Positions 37,237-49,240 of a stretch of DNA of 64,000 bases are shown here, piece by piece (the first letter of the stretch is position 1; the number at the start of each line of letters is the position of its first letter). Source of the DNA: Adiantum capillus-veneris (Eukaryota; Streptophyta; Polypodiopsida; Polypodiales; Pteridaceae). The translations under genes and the position numbers were made by a program. The notes below the pieces were generated by a model. It worked only from the letters and a program-made list of their open reading frames with translations. It did no database searches and had not been told where the DNA came from. Location of the stretch: positions 17,038,978 through 17,102,977 of the forward strand of contig CM043961.1 in assembly GCA_014529385.2 (NCBI GenBank), given 5' to 3'.

Positions 37237-38145
37237 CTCTTTGGCCTTCAACTTAGGACACGACTTGATCAAGTGATCATTGGCTTTACAATAATGGCAA
37301 CGCATCTTCTTTTTGCCCTTATCACCAGAATTGCCAGAAGTGCTGCCAGCAGAAGCATTAGGAACAAAATTTTTGCCACTCGCAGCAGAACCATAAGAAG
37401 TGGCTGCATTACTGTTACCACCCTTTCTTTGAGAAGCAATAAAAGTCTGTTCAACTGCACGCTGTCTAGTCCTGTTTTTTCTAGAAAGTGACTCTTGCAA
37501 CAGCAATGTGCATAATGCATCAAACTTGACAACTTCAGGATTTCCTTGGGTCATAAGTCTCCAAGTACTAGCAAAAGTCTGGTAAGAATCTGGTAAGGCA
37601 TCAAGAACAGTCTGCACAAGGGAACTATCTGAAATGACTTCACCTGCAGAAATAAGCTGCTCATTGATATCCTTGACACTAGCAAGGAAAGTGTCCATAT
37701 CATCTTTCTCATGCATAATCTTCGACTCCAATTCTTTACGCAGCAAAGCAATTTTAGCCTCATTGCGGCTTGCATAAAGACCTGCTAGAATATCCCAAGC
37801 CTGTTTTGCAGATTTTGCTGAACGGATGTGAGGAACAATGGTGCGCTTCATATACAACGCAATCAATGCATGAGCCTGCGCATCCTTAACATCCCAACGA
37901 GCTTGTTCTGCCGTAGGCAAAACAACTCTAACAGCTGCAATCCTTGCAGCAAGACCTGCAACATCCTCAACATCGCCTACATCCTCAGAACCAGGACGTA
38001 CATCAATGCCCTGCACAATGTTCCAGACACCCTTTGACACAAGAACATGTTGCATCATATAAGCCCACACAGGGTAGTTGTCCCCATCCAACCTGTCCTC
38101 AGCAGCAAACATCTTGAACACATCTGTGTTGTTGTTGTCAACCAT
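37162..38145 (-). CDS. Copia-4 gag
   Basis: From MVDNNNTDVFKMFAAEDRLD (ATG at 38145) to TGA at 37164-37162, 327 codons. It has the copia gag fold region (YPVWAYMMQHVLVSKGVW; later KIALLRKELESKIM) and a zinc knuckle C-x2-C-x4-H-x4-C at 37299-37258 (CHYCKANDHLIKSC). The frame stays open past the knuckle into a tandem 18-bp repeat and ends in frame 0, while protease continues in the -1 frame. Copia elements usually join gag and pol in one frame. Gag would form the particle around element RNA. Confidence 0.85.
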   Translation of the reverse strand: MVDNNNTDVFKMFAAEDRLDGDNYPVWAYMMQHVLVSKGVWNIVQGIDVRPGSEDVGDVEDVAGLAARIAAVRVVLPTAEQARWDVKDAQAHALIALYMKRTIVPHIRSAKSAKQAWDILAGLYASRNEAKIALLRKELESKIMHEKDDMDTFLASVKDINEQLISAGEVISDSSLVQTVLDALPDSYQTFASTWRLMTQGNPEVVKFDALCTLLLQESLSRKNRTRQRAVEQTFIASQRKGGNSNAATSYGSAASGKNFVPNASAGSTSGNSGDKGKKKMRCHYCKANDHLIKSCPKLKAKEAKKKEGGSTTNVGSTTNAAMLSLL

Positions 38146-38507
38146 GGTAAATGCTGCTCCTGATGTGAAAACTGCCCGAAAATAGGAGAAACGGAGCGGG
38201 AACAACTTGTGCTATATAGCACAAACCGTAGAAGACTATAAGGCACTTGTTATGCAGAAAACGGCAGTGACAGAAATTCTGCACAGAATGACGAAATAGC
38301 CTGTGCAGTACTGCATGTAGTGGAAACAGAGGCCGAAATGAGCCCAAATCAAAATTCTAAGCAGACCGAGCTCTTTGAGCCGTCCCAAAAAAATTTTCGA
38401 CCTGCGAACGCTCGCCAAAGCTCACTGAAATCGGAGAAAGTGAGCAGGCGTGTGCTGGAGTAGGTGGCGACTAAGCCCGGGAGGACGTGACCTGCTTTGA
38501 TACCAAT

Positions 38508-38734
38508 TGTTGGAATTAGGGTTGCAGAGAAATACACACAGCTTGGAGAAGACGAAGGAAGCTCAAGGCACACAATAGAGAGTGTGTTACTTAGTGTGCA
38601 ATGGAAAGATAGATAGCCTTAGAGTGATGGGCGTATATCCAATGCACGGGGGAAAAAACCTCCTAAAGAGGGAAAAAATGCCCCGACGGTCCTAGTGTGT
38701 TCACACACATCACTACCACATGTATATGGTAACA
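38508..38734 (-). repeat. Copia-4 5' LTR
   Basis: 227 bp, four transitions from the other copy, followed on the minus strand by the primer-binding site. Confidence 0.95.
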
Positions 38735-38739
38735 TACTT

Positions 38740-38863
38740 GGCCATGAAAATTTTGGTTTCAGGCAAGTGATTTTTCTTCATGCAGGATGGCTTCTCCTCA
38801 TAATGGGGGACTTATTTTTTATACAAAGAATTACAAGGGGTAAATCAGGCTCCATACTTAACA
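38740..38863 (-). repeat. Copia-3 3' LTR, inner part, and polypurine tract
   Basis: Continues the LTR interrupted at 33568. On the minus strand it begins TGTTAAGTATGGAGCC at 38863. The purine-rich CTCCAAGCGGGAGAT at 38878-38864 precedes it. Confidence 0.8.
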
Positions 38864-41800
38864 ATCTCCCGCTTGGAGACTGATCTCCACACCAAACTTG
38901 TGACTGCTTTTTATCTTGGCTTCTTGTTCTTGAATGCCGATTGAAGATGAGAAGAAGCTCAACTTCTCCTTGTTGACCACCTTTGTAAACATGCGTACAA
39001 CATTTTCACTTGTATGCACTTTTCCTATTTGTAGTCGTCCCTTTTCCAAAAGTGTGCGTATGAGCTGATATCTCACCTGAATGTGCTTTGTCCTTGAATG
39101 AAAGGTTGAGTTCTTCACAAGATGGATAGCGCTTTGGCTATCACTGTACAAGACACAATTGTCTTGTTTGATACCAAGCTCTTCTAAGAATTTTTGAAGC
39201 CACAATCTTTTTTTGCTTGCCTTTGTCATTGCTACATACTCTGCTTTTGTGGTAGAAAGTGAGACCACTTTTTGCAACTTTGAAGCCTTGTTTATTGCTA
39301 TGCCTCCAACCATGAAGACATAGGGAGTAGTTCTCCTTCAAGTATTTTTGTTACCTGGCATATCTGCATCAGCATATCCCTGAAGAAAAATATCAGTTCC
39401 TCCAAAATACAAGTATTTGTTGTTGTCCCTCTCAGACACCTAAGTATCCACTTTATAGCTTACCAATGCTCTTTACTTAGGTTGTCTATGAACCTACTTA
39501 CAACTCCCACTGCATGTGCAATGTTTGGCCTTGTCGAGGCCATAGCATATATAAGAGAACCTATTGCTGCAACATATGAAACTTTAGACATATAGGCTAT
39601 CTCCTCTTGTGTCTTTGGACACATATCCTTGGTTAGTTTAAAATGACCAGCCAAAGGTGTAGAAATCATTTTTGCATTTTGCATTGCAAACATTCCTAGT
39701 ACCTTCTTGATGTAATCCTCTTGAGATAGCTCTATTGTCTTCTTCGTCCTGTCCCTTGATATCTTCATACCAAGTATCCTCTTTGTAGCACCTAAATCTT
39801 TCATTGAAAAACAAATCCTCTTTTAGGTCTTTGATGTCGTGCATGTTAGCACTTGCAATCAGCGTGTCATTAACATACAACATTAGGATGATGAACTTCC
39901 CATCTCCCAAATTCTTCCTGTAGACACAATGATCTGAGTTGCATGTTCTGAATCCATGATCCAACATCCATCGAACTTCAAGTACCATTGTTTTAATGCT
40001 TGCTTTAAACCATACAAGCTCTTCTTTAATTTGCAAACCATTTTCTACGTATCCCTTACTTCATACCCCTTGGTTGAAGCATGTAAATTTCCTCCTCTAA
40101 GTCACCGTAAGGAAATGCCATATTTACATCCATTTGCTCGAGATTTAAATCATGAGCAGCCACAAGGTTTAAGAAAAGCGTAACTGAGTTCATTTTTACA
40201 ACAAGAGAAAATATTTCATTGAAGTCAATACCTTTCTTTTGAGAAAACCCTTTTACCACAAGCCTAGACTTGTACCTTTTCTTCCCGCCTTCTTCTTCCT
40301 TCAGCTTGTACACCCATTTGTTCTGAAGTGCTCGCTTACCTTTAGGCAACTCAACCAGCTCCCATGTTTGGTTGCGATGTAATGAGTCCATGTCCACTTG
40401 CATGCTCTTTATCCATTCTTCTTTGGCTTTGTGTTGCATAGCTTTCTTGTATGATTCCGGCTCTCTAGAATCTGAGATCAAGAGATGGTTGAAGGAATGA
40501 TGAATAAACCTTTCTGGAGGTCTACTTGCTCTTGTAGATCTTCGGGTAATAGGTTGAGACTCCTCATTTTGGTTGACGTTGTTGTACATTGCCACCGTTT
40601 GCACTCCTTGAGTCTTCATCGTCCTCAAGCTCCATGTACTCATCACCTGTTTCTTTTGTTTGTTTTCTTTCCAAGTAATCTTTGTACATATTTTGCTCAT
40701 CAAAAATTACATCCCTACTTCTAAAGATTTTACCATCTTCAGGATTCCATAGGCGATACCCAAAGTCACCTTCTCCATAGCCAATGAACAAACACTTTTT
40801 TGCATCTAGCTTTGATCTTAGGCTTCTATCTACGTGCATGAAAGCCTCACACCCAAACACTTTGAGGAATGAATAATTCACTGGTTTACATGTCCATGCC
40901 TCCTCTGGAACTCCCCCATCCAATGCCATTGAGGGTTGATTCCGCCCAAAGTTCAAGCGGTAAGCCTACATGTAGCTGCATGCCCCGTGCTCGCTCCATG
41001 ATTGTTCTGTTCATTTTTTTAGAAATTCTATCTTGTTGAGGTGTCCTTGGGGTTTTCCTTTGCCTCCAAATGCCATTGCTAGCACAAAAGCTTGCAAAAG
41101 ATTGGCTGCAATATTCACCTCCATTATCGGATCTGAGGCATTTAACCTTGGTACCTACTTAATTCTCCACAAAGGCTTTGCACCTTTGAAATATGGAAAA
41201 CACATAGGATTTATTCTTCAATGACACAAACTGATGTTTTTCTAGTTGCATCGTCTATGAATGTTAAATAGTACAATGAGCCACCAAGGGATGGTGTACT
41301 TGCAGGATCCCAAACACCAGAATGAACCAATTCAAGTTTTTTATTTCTTCTTTCATTTCTTGCTTTTAAGAATTTTACCCTCTTTTCTTTACCATAAACA
41401 CAATCTTCATATAACTCTAAGTCCGCCTGGTAGAAGCTTCTTGATTGAAGGATTTGCATTCCTTTGGCACTCATATGTCCAAGCTGATAGTGCCACATCG
41501 CATTGTCGAGTTCTGTAGCTATTGCACAAGTTGAAGATTACGTGCTGACAATACACAAGTAAAGTGTACCGACCTTTTCTCCCTTGGCAACCACCAAAGA
41601 TCCCTTTGAGATCTTCCACCGTTTGTTTCCGAATGCAATGTTGTGACCTTTATTGTCCAATTGTCTTGTAGAGATCAAATTTTTGCGAAGACAAGGAACA
41701 TGCGTAACATTTTTAAGCCTCCATTCATTTTTGTTAGCAGCTTTGACACAAAATCCTTTGTCGACAATTTCACGAGCTTCATCATCTCCCAAGTATACAT

Positions 41801-42722
41801 ACTCAAAATTACTTTGGTGTAATCTTGGAAATGCTGCTTGTGTGGTGTCGCATGGAATGAAGCCTCGAAATCTACTATCCAAGAATTAGACACATTGTCT
41901 AATGAGAGAATTAGAGCACATTGGCCTCTGATGTTGGCTTGTTGTCTTGAGACTCTGACTCCTTCTTCTTCTTCTTGGACCGACAATCCTTCTTGACGTG
42001 GCCCTTCTTGCCATAGTTCCAACATTCAAGAATTGACTTTGTATGTGACTTGCTTTGCTTTGACCGACCATGACCCTTTTGGTTTTTGAACCTCTTCTTA
42101 GGCCTTCCTCTTGTTTCCACTAACAATGTAGCACTTGATGATTCTCTTGTGCTTCTCCTTTGCATTTTCTCGCTTAGGAGAACACCCACAACATCATCAA
42201 ACTTAAGAGTATTTATGCAAGAGATAGAATTACTTACAACCATCACAAGGCTGTCCCAACTATTTGGTATAGACGATAGTATAAGGAGATCTTGCACTTT
42301 GTCATCGAAATTGATTTCACCCATCGAAGCTGACTTATGTTGGTGTTAAAGTAATTTAGGTGTTCTGCAACTAAACCATTCTCTACCATCTTTAGATTGA
42401 ACAAGTGCTTCATGAGAAATACCTTATTGGATGCGATGGTTTCTCATAGAGGTCGTCAAGTGACTTCATCAAGTCCTTTTGTGGTCTTCGTCTTTGAAAC
42501 ATTCAAGGCCACCATTGACGCCAAGCTTAGCCGGATTGTTCCTAATGCCTTTGAGTCAAGGACAATCCATGCTTCATCTGCCATTGTTGCGAGCTTCTTT
42601 GCAAGACCGCCTAGTGGCAAATAAAGGTCCTTCTAGTAGAGATAGTCTTCAATTTGCATCTTCGAGTGTTGGTAGTTCTTGTTGTTGAAATTTTTGATCT
42701 TGAGCTTCCCTTCCTCCACCAT
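38858..42722 (-). pseudogene. Copia-3 gag-pol, heavily decayed
   Basis: Minus strand from MVEEGKLKIKNFNNKNYQHS (ATG at 42722) to the RNase H end at the LTR. Copia order is intact but frames break many times. Key residues are lost. The zinc knuckle has Tyr for its second Cys (CWNYGKKGHVKKDC, near 42021-41985). Protease reads DFEAS for DSGAS (about 41870). Integrase reads HSGV for HSDV (about 41320). The RT box is YVND for YVDD at 39877-39866. RNase H keeps DSQSAIHL. Other landmarks: LWNPEDGKIFRSRDVIFDE, KRYKSRLVVKGFSQKKGIDF. Long dead. Confidence 0.88.
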
Positions 42723-42760
42723 TACTCCCACTCTATTCAACAAATCCTTTCCTTGAGATA

Positions 42761-44347
42761 TGTCATAAAATCTAATATCTAATATCTAACCAACCCAAAT
42801 GATTTTCTCATATTAAACCGATCACTTAATGTGGGGGAGTAAACGGGAACAAGTGTTAAGATATAGACATGTGCTTATAGATCTATCTCAACATGGGGCC
42901 AATGGTAAAGAGGCCCAAATGAGAGATGCTCTATCAAAGAGCAAGGCTAACCAATGGAGCATAATACCTTAGGGTTAAGCTAGGGCTGAGCTTGAGGCAG
43001 AAACCCGACCCAACTCAAAGTGCTAGTCCTGCTTGTCATGCTTGATGACTGAGATGCTTGAGGTGCTTGATGATTGAGGTGCTTGAGATGCTTGAGGTGC
43101 TTGATGATTGAGATGCTTGAGGTGCTTGACATGCTTGAGATGCTAGGGTTGCACTTGAGGTGAGAACCCAGCCCAAGCTTAAAGTGCTTAAGGGCCAAGC
43201 TTGTGGTGGGAACTGGGCCTATGCATGAGGGGCTTGAGGTGTCAAAAAGTCAAATATTCAATCCCTACAAGGAGGGGGCGAGCCCTACATGAGGGGGGAT
43301 GAGAGAGAACACCCACACACTCACACAAGGCATGCATGGTACAAAGAAAGCAGAAGGGACACTTGTCAAGTTCCTCCTCATGTTGCCCTCATGGTGTGCC
43401 TGAAGCCTATTGCTTGGCCACCCAAGGGGTCCAACGATAATTTATGATATTTAATTAATTGATTTTGCATTTATAAAGTGCTCTCTCCCAAAGGGGAAAG
43501 GGGGACACTTGTCCCAAGGCTACCCTTGTTGCTTGTAATGTCTCCTGCTTGTGATTGGCTAGGCCTGGAGGGGTCCAATGAGCTTCAAGCATGAGCTACA
43601 AGGGGGGGTCGACCCAAGCAAGCTAGGGGGTTGCTTACGGGTATACTCACCCACACACACTCACAAACACTCTCATTGTGTGCTATGCAAAGTGCAAGAG
43701 CTCCCTCTCCTTCTCCAAGCAAGTAGAGGTTGAGAGCCTACACCAAGACTCTTGGCTATGGAGTGCAAATCCAACCAAGAGCCATACTTCAATGCTTAAG
43801 CTTGCCATCTCCTTCTTCTTCATTACTATGCTATTATGTATGCTAGCAACAAGAGTTATGATAAGTGAGGAACTAATTCTTTCTCCTATGAAATGTTTCT
43901 TCTTCCTCTTCCCTACCCTCATTCCCTGCTAGCTCTCTCCACCTTCGAAGGTGTTTGAGGTCTTGGGACTGAGGCTTGGGATAGTTAAAGCTTTCTTCAA
44001 GTTTATGTTATGTTTGTGATGCATGAAGCTTTCCATCTTCATTGCATCACCTAGGTTACAATGAGCACAAAGATTGTATTGTAACAAGTCTCTCTTAATG
44101 GGAGAAATCATAATACAAATGCCTATTGGAGGGGGGACCGGGCTCCACATAAATCCGGTCCTCAACTGTTGTCATGTTCTCTAAATTCTCTCTCTTGCAA
44201 AAGTATTGCTCATGCCAAGTTAACTAATTGCTATGATTATGTTGCTATCTTCAATTATGTTCACCCGCTATGCTCACAAAGTCATTTCTCAAAAGTACTC
44301 TCATTAATTTCCGCTACTCTCAAGTTAAATAGGCCAATTCCATTACA
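42761..44347 (+). repeat. Gypsy solo LTR
   Basis: 1,587 bp from TGTCATAAAATC to CCATTACA, flanked by a perfect AGATA duplication (42756-42760 and 44348-44352). No internal gypsy sequence, so it arose by LTR-LTR recombination. It lies in the Copia-3 leader, 38 bp upstream of its gag ATG. It shares with the Gypsy-3 LTR a minisatellite of GCTTGAGGT-type units (43030-43145), which the Gypsy-1 and Gypsy-2 LTRs lack. Confidence 0.93.
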
Positions 44348-44383
44348 AGATACTTTAGATACAAGCAAACCTTGCTCTGATAC

Positions 44384-44395
44384 CATTTGTTAGGA
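44384..44395 (-). promoter_or_regulatory. Copia-3 primer-binding site
   Basis: The minus strand reads TGGTATCAGAGC, two bases inside the 5' LTR. Confidence 0.85.
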
Positions 44396-44397
44396 AA

Positions 44398-45119
44398 TAT
44401 TACGTAGCTAAGTAGATAATTAAGTAGTTTACTTAATGGAGAGAGATAATTTTCACACATGAGAGATTATGAAGTAGAGAGAGAGAGAGAGGGAGAGCAC
44501 ATACGATATACGTGGTTCACGCAATGTGGGCTACGTCCACGGGAAATCGTCCACTCAATGGCTTTAGTACTTCAAAACAAGAAGTAGATCACAAAGGGAT
44601 TATACCCTTTTGGAGATCCTGTCTTGCTTCACTCTCACCACCTCACATCAACTTCAAAATGCACCACAATGCTTCACAATTTGTTTTTGTGTGTAGCAGA
44701 GGCCTCCTTTTAGGTCAAAAGGGTTGCCCTCTCTCATGAGAGGCAGCCGTGTGTAGCCGTCCCTGTGTTGACAAGTCCGACTTGGACTCTCCAATGCACC
44801 CATGTGTGGCCGCCCTTGAGAAGACAAGTCCATCTTGAAATTTGCCACCGGCCATTGACTTTCAACTACCGGCCATCAACCATTGACTACTGGCCATCGC
44901 CAACCGACCGGTCGTTTTTCGATCACTATTTGGCCACCGTCTGGCCATAATATTTCAATGAAAAGGAATATTCCGACGAAACCTTGGCCGTGAAAATTTT
45001 GGTTTTCGGCGAGTGCTTTTTCGTCACTCATGATGGCTTCTCGTCATAACGAGGGCCTTACAAATGTGTGTTTTTAATACATAAAATTACAAAGGGTAGA
45101 TCAGGCTCCATATTCAACA
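44398..45119 (-). repeat. Copia-3 5' LTR
   Basis: 722 bp, TGTTGAATATGGAGCC to TTTCCTAACA on the minus strand. A shorter (GA)n tract lies near 44477-44491. Confidence 0.85.
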
Positions 45120-46600
45120 CGAGCACACTAAAGAATAGGATTGTGCATAATGTAACCTGTTTGAAGATGTTCTAAGCAAAATGAGACGTTGCCATGCAAA
45201 ACTACAACCCTTTGATCTCATGGATCATGTGCAGAACGAAAGTAATTTCTCAATTTTGTAGAGATTGGTTGAGCCATCAAGAGACATGCATATACCACAT
45301 TCTATACACATGAGTTTGGCTCCATATAGCTTTGCAATGAAGATATGCTTCTCAGCCATGTTGTGTCCTTCGTGTATAATGGCTTACCAGCAAGGATCTC
45401 AGCCTTCAACAACATCACACTAGAGTCGGCTGTTTTTTTTGTCTTATTTTTATATGAACATAGTCAATACGATGGATATATTTCATTCAATGACTACATT
45501 CAAATGAGAATATAGACCCTATTCTCTTTGTATACATTATACAAGCCATATCTCCTGCTATTGTACTAGTTGAAATCTGCAATTTTAATCGTGAATAACA
45601 CAAAACGACCATTCTGCAGTGAGATATTGACAAGTATATAAGAGCACAAAGGAATGCAAATGACAAGGAAGCCATCCGAAACATACTTCGCTTCAATCTT
45701 CCAACAATGATTGTTTGTAGTCTATCCTAGCACACACGTTCTTTGAAGGACTTGATCAACATGGTTGATACAATGTTACCAAACATATTCATTACATTCA
45801 TGACATACAAATTGAGTGCCACAAAGTGGAATGAGGTCCACGCAATTGAGAATATAGCTTAAACATTCAACCCTGATTCCTCTAAAAAATGCATGTTGTT
45901 GTTCCACAATTGATTTAAACACTTGATGAATGATACATCTTGTAGGGAAGTCAAATCCTAGGTCATGTTCAATGCCACCTTATACAATATGACATCCAAA
46001 ACAAGGGATCTCTCCATGCCCATGCAATTCTAGGGGTGGATGAAGACGACATTGAGCAAGCAATGTCAAAGATTTGTGCTCATATCCCTTTTGCAATTGC
46101 CAATGACACACATGCAAAGACACTTTTTGAGCTCATCCTCAAGAAGAAAATGGACATGTGTCCTAATGCATGTTGCATGCACAACAACAATGGTAAGTGC
46201 AAGGACCGATTTCTGTATGATATCCAACCAAATCCACATTCAGTTCTAGATCCTCATTCCTTGAAGTGGATGTACTATTGGCTAAGTTATGAAGATCAAA
46301 ATGTAGCTCCTTACTATGTAGTCATTCTTCTCCTTTGCGGTGCTTATATGAATATCCAGCACATTGCAAACTCATAAATATCATAATATGTACTCAAATA
46401 AACAATGAAGACTGTAACATTTGGAACATTAAACATATCTATAGAGGCGGTTGCAAAATTAGGCCTAGAAGGACTCCACAAGATTAAACTATAGCTGATA
46501 ACTACTGCACTTTTAACAAAGCCAATTTTTGCCTAAGAAGCTGCTTTGAACTACTTGCTAATTTGAGTCATAACAAAAAGTGAGATTCATCTCCTCTAGA
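45120..46600 (+). pseudogene. Helitron-type Rep domain, decayed
   Basis: Plus strand, several frames. LQPFDLMDHVQNESNFSIL near 45220-45260 resembles the conserved pre-Rep region. A stretch like FITFMTYKLSATKWNE near 45790-45830 is at the Rep motif 1 position. The HUH motif HAH is at 46015-46023 in NKGSLHAHAILGV. The open segment to 46377 carries CPNACCMHNNNGKC and EDQNVAPYYVVILLLCGAYM, the usual ED-NV-PY-LL-H-N block of Helitrons (the His here is Tyr). After a stop the same frame reads S-stop-YVLK-stop (46381-46401), where the two-Tyr nickase motif YY-x-x-K is expected: one Tyr survives, its neighbour is TAA. Rep nicks and joins DNA in rolling-circle transposition. Non-functional here. Confidence 0.75.
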
Positions 46601-46630
46601 ATTTAAACAAATCTTGTCCAAATCACACAA

Positions 46631-47025
<395 letters not shown>

Positions 47026-47035
47026 CCCTCTTTGC

Positions 47036-47960
47036 AACTCATAATGGACATCAATAGTGAAACAAAGTTGATGAAGAAGCTACCATGGACACCCTAGAAA
47101 GTGGCCACCAACTGGATACACCTCAGTGTTGCTCTCCTCAACTTTGTACTTGAAAGAAATTCCATCTTGATCATCGGTTGCCTATGTAGAAAATCTGAAT
47201 TGTAGACAAGACTACGTCCAATAATCCCATTCAGGAACTGTGAACATATCAAGTCCAAAATATAGCACTCCAACTCAAGAACACATCCTGTCCATGATCC
47301 GACCAACAACAATGAATTGGCACACCCATCCATAGTGTCTTTGATACGCTTGATTAGTTCCCTACCAAATGTATGTGCCTTGAACTCCGACATACGGGTC
47401 CAAACACCAATAACTTGAACTCCTACACAAGGGTCCAAATCAATCATAGGGAGCACCCTGCCCCTCTCTGCCACTCACAAGCCTCTCTTTGACTGAAGCT
47501 AGTGGTGACACCTGCTCTTTGACTAGAAACTTGACGTCGAGGCCACTATGGCCATCGCCACATGTGTCATGCTAATCTCCTCTGTCAAATCTTTATTACC
47601 GTAGTCTCTCTCAAGCTTGTTGTTGACTTTGTCTTTAAGTGAATTCCTGCTTTTGCCTTTAGCTTCCAACTTCTGAGCCAAACAAAGTGACAAATCATAA
47701 TCATAAATGTGGTCGTACCTCCCGGGTACCGAGGTAGCTAACTGAGTACTGGTACTGCCATCCATGTCAACCTTGCCGATGCCATCATCCTTGATAAAAC
47801 TCACCCATTTGCCTTGGACTTCACAATGTCAAGCCAAACAAATGGGTGATCTCCTTAAGAACTGTGCCAGTAAAGGCCGCTAACTCGAAGGTTGATCTGC
47901 TCTCTATAGCTTTTAGTTGGTTATCGACACCCTCTTTTGCTTCTTTTAGATTTCGTTAGT
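47036..47960 (-). pseudogene. Body of the truncated LTR element, function unknown
   Basis: Two open stretches on the minus strand (47474-47094 and 47804-47523) lie directly upstream of the polypurine tract of the LTR 46631-47025, where the end of a retrotransposon coding region would be. I recognise no RT or RNase H in them. The second is rich in charged residues (KLEAKGKSRNSLKDKVNNKL). This may be a non-autonomous element or captured sequence. The right border, near 47960 where helicase coding resumes on the other strand, is approximate. Confidence 0.35.
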
Positions 47961-47969
47961 TGAACAATA

Positions 47970-49240
47970 ATTGAAAAAAATCTCACTTCAAAACTCATTC
48001 CATTCTAATCCACACTCAACCATGGACCACCATGAACTGAAGTCATTGGCCATACTAAAGGAGTTTGATGTTGTCAACAACTCAAAACTCAGAACAAAAC
48101 AATTGAGTATCTACAATCAACTATTGACTGCTAGGAATGGTTTGCACATTATGACAGGGACACTAGAGAGCAAAAAAACACATTTGATTAGATATTTGAC
48201 GTATGAATATGTTAAACAAAACATGAGCACCATATTTAAAACACATTTGATTAAATATTTGATGTATGAATATGTTAAACAAAACATGACCGCCATACTT
48301 ACTCCATCCATCGGAGTTGCAACAACAAGACTTAGAATCACATTCACAATTCATTACTAGTTCAAGATAACAACAAAAAATCAACAATATCCCCTCTCAA
48401 TTTATGAGACGGATGAGAGATATATAGACATAAATGAGACACATGTTATAATCATAGATGAGCTATCCATGCTAACACGAACGACTTTTGACCTTGTCAT
48501 AAATAAATTGTCAATGTAACAAGAGGTATATTGAGAGATCCTTTCAACAAAAAATGTGTTATCTTGCTTGATGACCTTGCCCACAACTACTCCATGTTTG
48601 TAATTATGCACAAGAACTTTGTTATACATGCCATATCACGAGCTTGGTCCATTGGCTATATGCAACTTTCTTCAAGATGTCATGCCCTATAAGACATGCC
48701 ACAAACCCTGAATTGCTTGAGTTCTTGACCAATATTTGTGAAACAAATCCAACCATAGATGTGATCGACTGTATCTTGGGTACATGTATTATAGATAAAG
48801 CGCATGTATATGACTACATCAGCCACTCCACTAGAATAATCTGTTTTCATAGATCAGATGTTCAACATAAAAGTCGAGATGAAGACAAATGCGAGAAATA
48901 TCAATGTACTTCAGTAGTGGCTCCTAGACCCTAAGTTCAATGAGCTGGATTCAATTGCAATTGTTGCTCGTTGCATGATCACTAAAATCATCGACTTGAC
49001 AATTAGTGCAACAAACGGTGCAACATGCACTATCGATGGGATAAGAAAGACTAGAGAAGGTCAATTATCATTTTTAACAAAGTTCTTCTAATATTTAAAG
49101 ACGGGTTTGCATCATACCTTGCCTATGTCATGTTGTCACGAATCAAAGAATGTTGAGACCTCCAAATTCTCAACCTACCAACTCCTAATATATTCCATCC
49201 TATTCCACTTGAGATTGTTTACGAAATTCATTAGTAACTT
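47970..49240 (+). pseudogene. Helitron-type PIF1 helicase domain, decayed
   Basis: Plus strand, several frames. Walker A region MTGTLESKKTHLIRYL (48151-48198), normally GTPGSGKT. A 63-bp tandem duplication follows (48178-48240, 48241-48303). Motif Ia-like TPSIGVATTRLRITFTIH. Walker B IIDELSML at 48451-48474. The segment 48644-48934 (CPIRHATNPELLEFLTNI, PTIDVIDCILGTC) matches the PIF1/Helitron middle region. A motif VI-like LAYVMLSRIKEC then a stop and DLQILNLPTP lie near 49120-49190. PIF1 helicases unwind DNA 5' to 3'; in Helitrons this domain is fused to Rep. The order Rep then helicase on one strand supports a Helitron origin. Confidence 0.78.

Larger units (their letters stand above)
33569..38734 (-). 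mobile_element. Copia-4: complete Ty1/copia element inside the Copia-3 LTR
   Basis: 5,166-bp insertion with 227-bp LTRs and a perfect TACTT duplication (33564-33568 and 38735-38739). LTRs at 33569-33795 and 38508-38734 differ at four positions, all transitions. Primer-binding site TGGTATCAAAGCAGG (38505-38491, minus) and a polypurine tract AGGGGGGATT (33805-33796, minus) are in place. Gag and pol are in different frames and RNase H is broken, so it is inactive or needs frameshifting. Confidence 0.95.
32759..45119 (-). mobile_element. Copia-3: old Ty1/copia element with two nested insertions
   Basis: Outer borders are TGTTAGGAAATA at 32759 and 45119 (LTR end AACA). It contains Copia-4 in its 3' LTR and a gypsy solo LTR in its leader. 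No target-site duplication: flanks are TGACT and CGAGC, suggesting deletion or recombination at an edge. Its own internal sequence is 38864-42760 plus 44348-44397. All enzymatic domains are damaged. It lies between two parts of the Helitron-like sequence. Confidence 0.85.

Noticed and set aside
43030-43145. Regularly spaced short repeats that could suggest a CRISPR-like array
   Set aside because: Units are contiguous, 9-12 bp and imperfect, without spacers; it is a minisatellite in a eukaryotic LTR.
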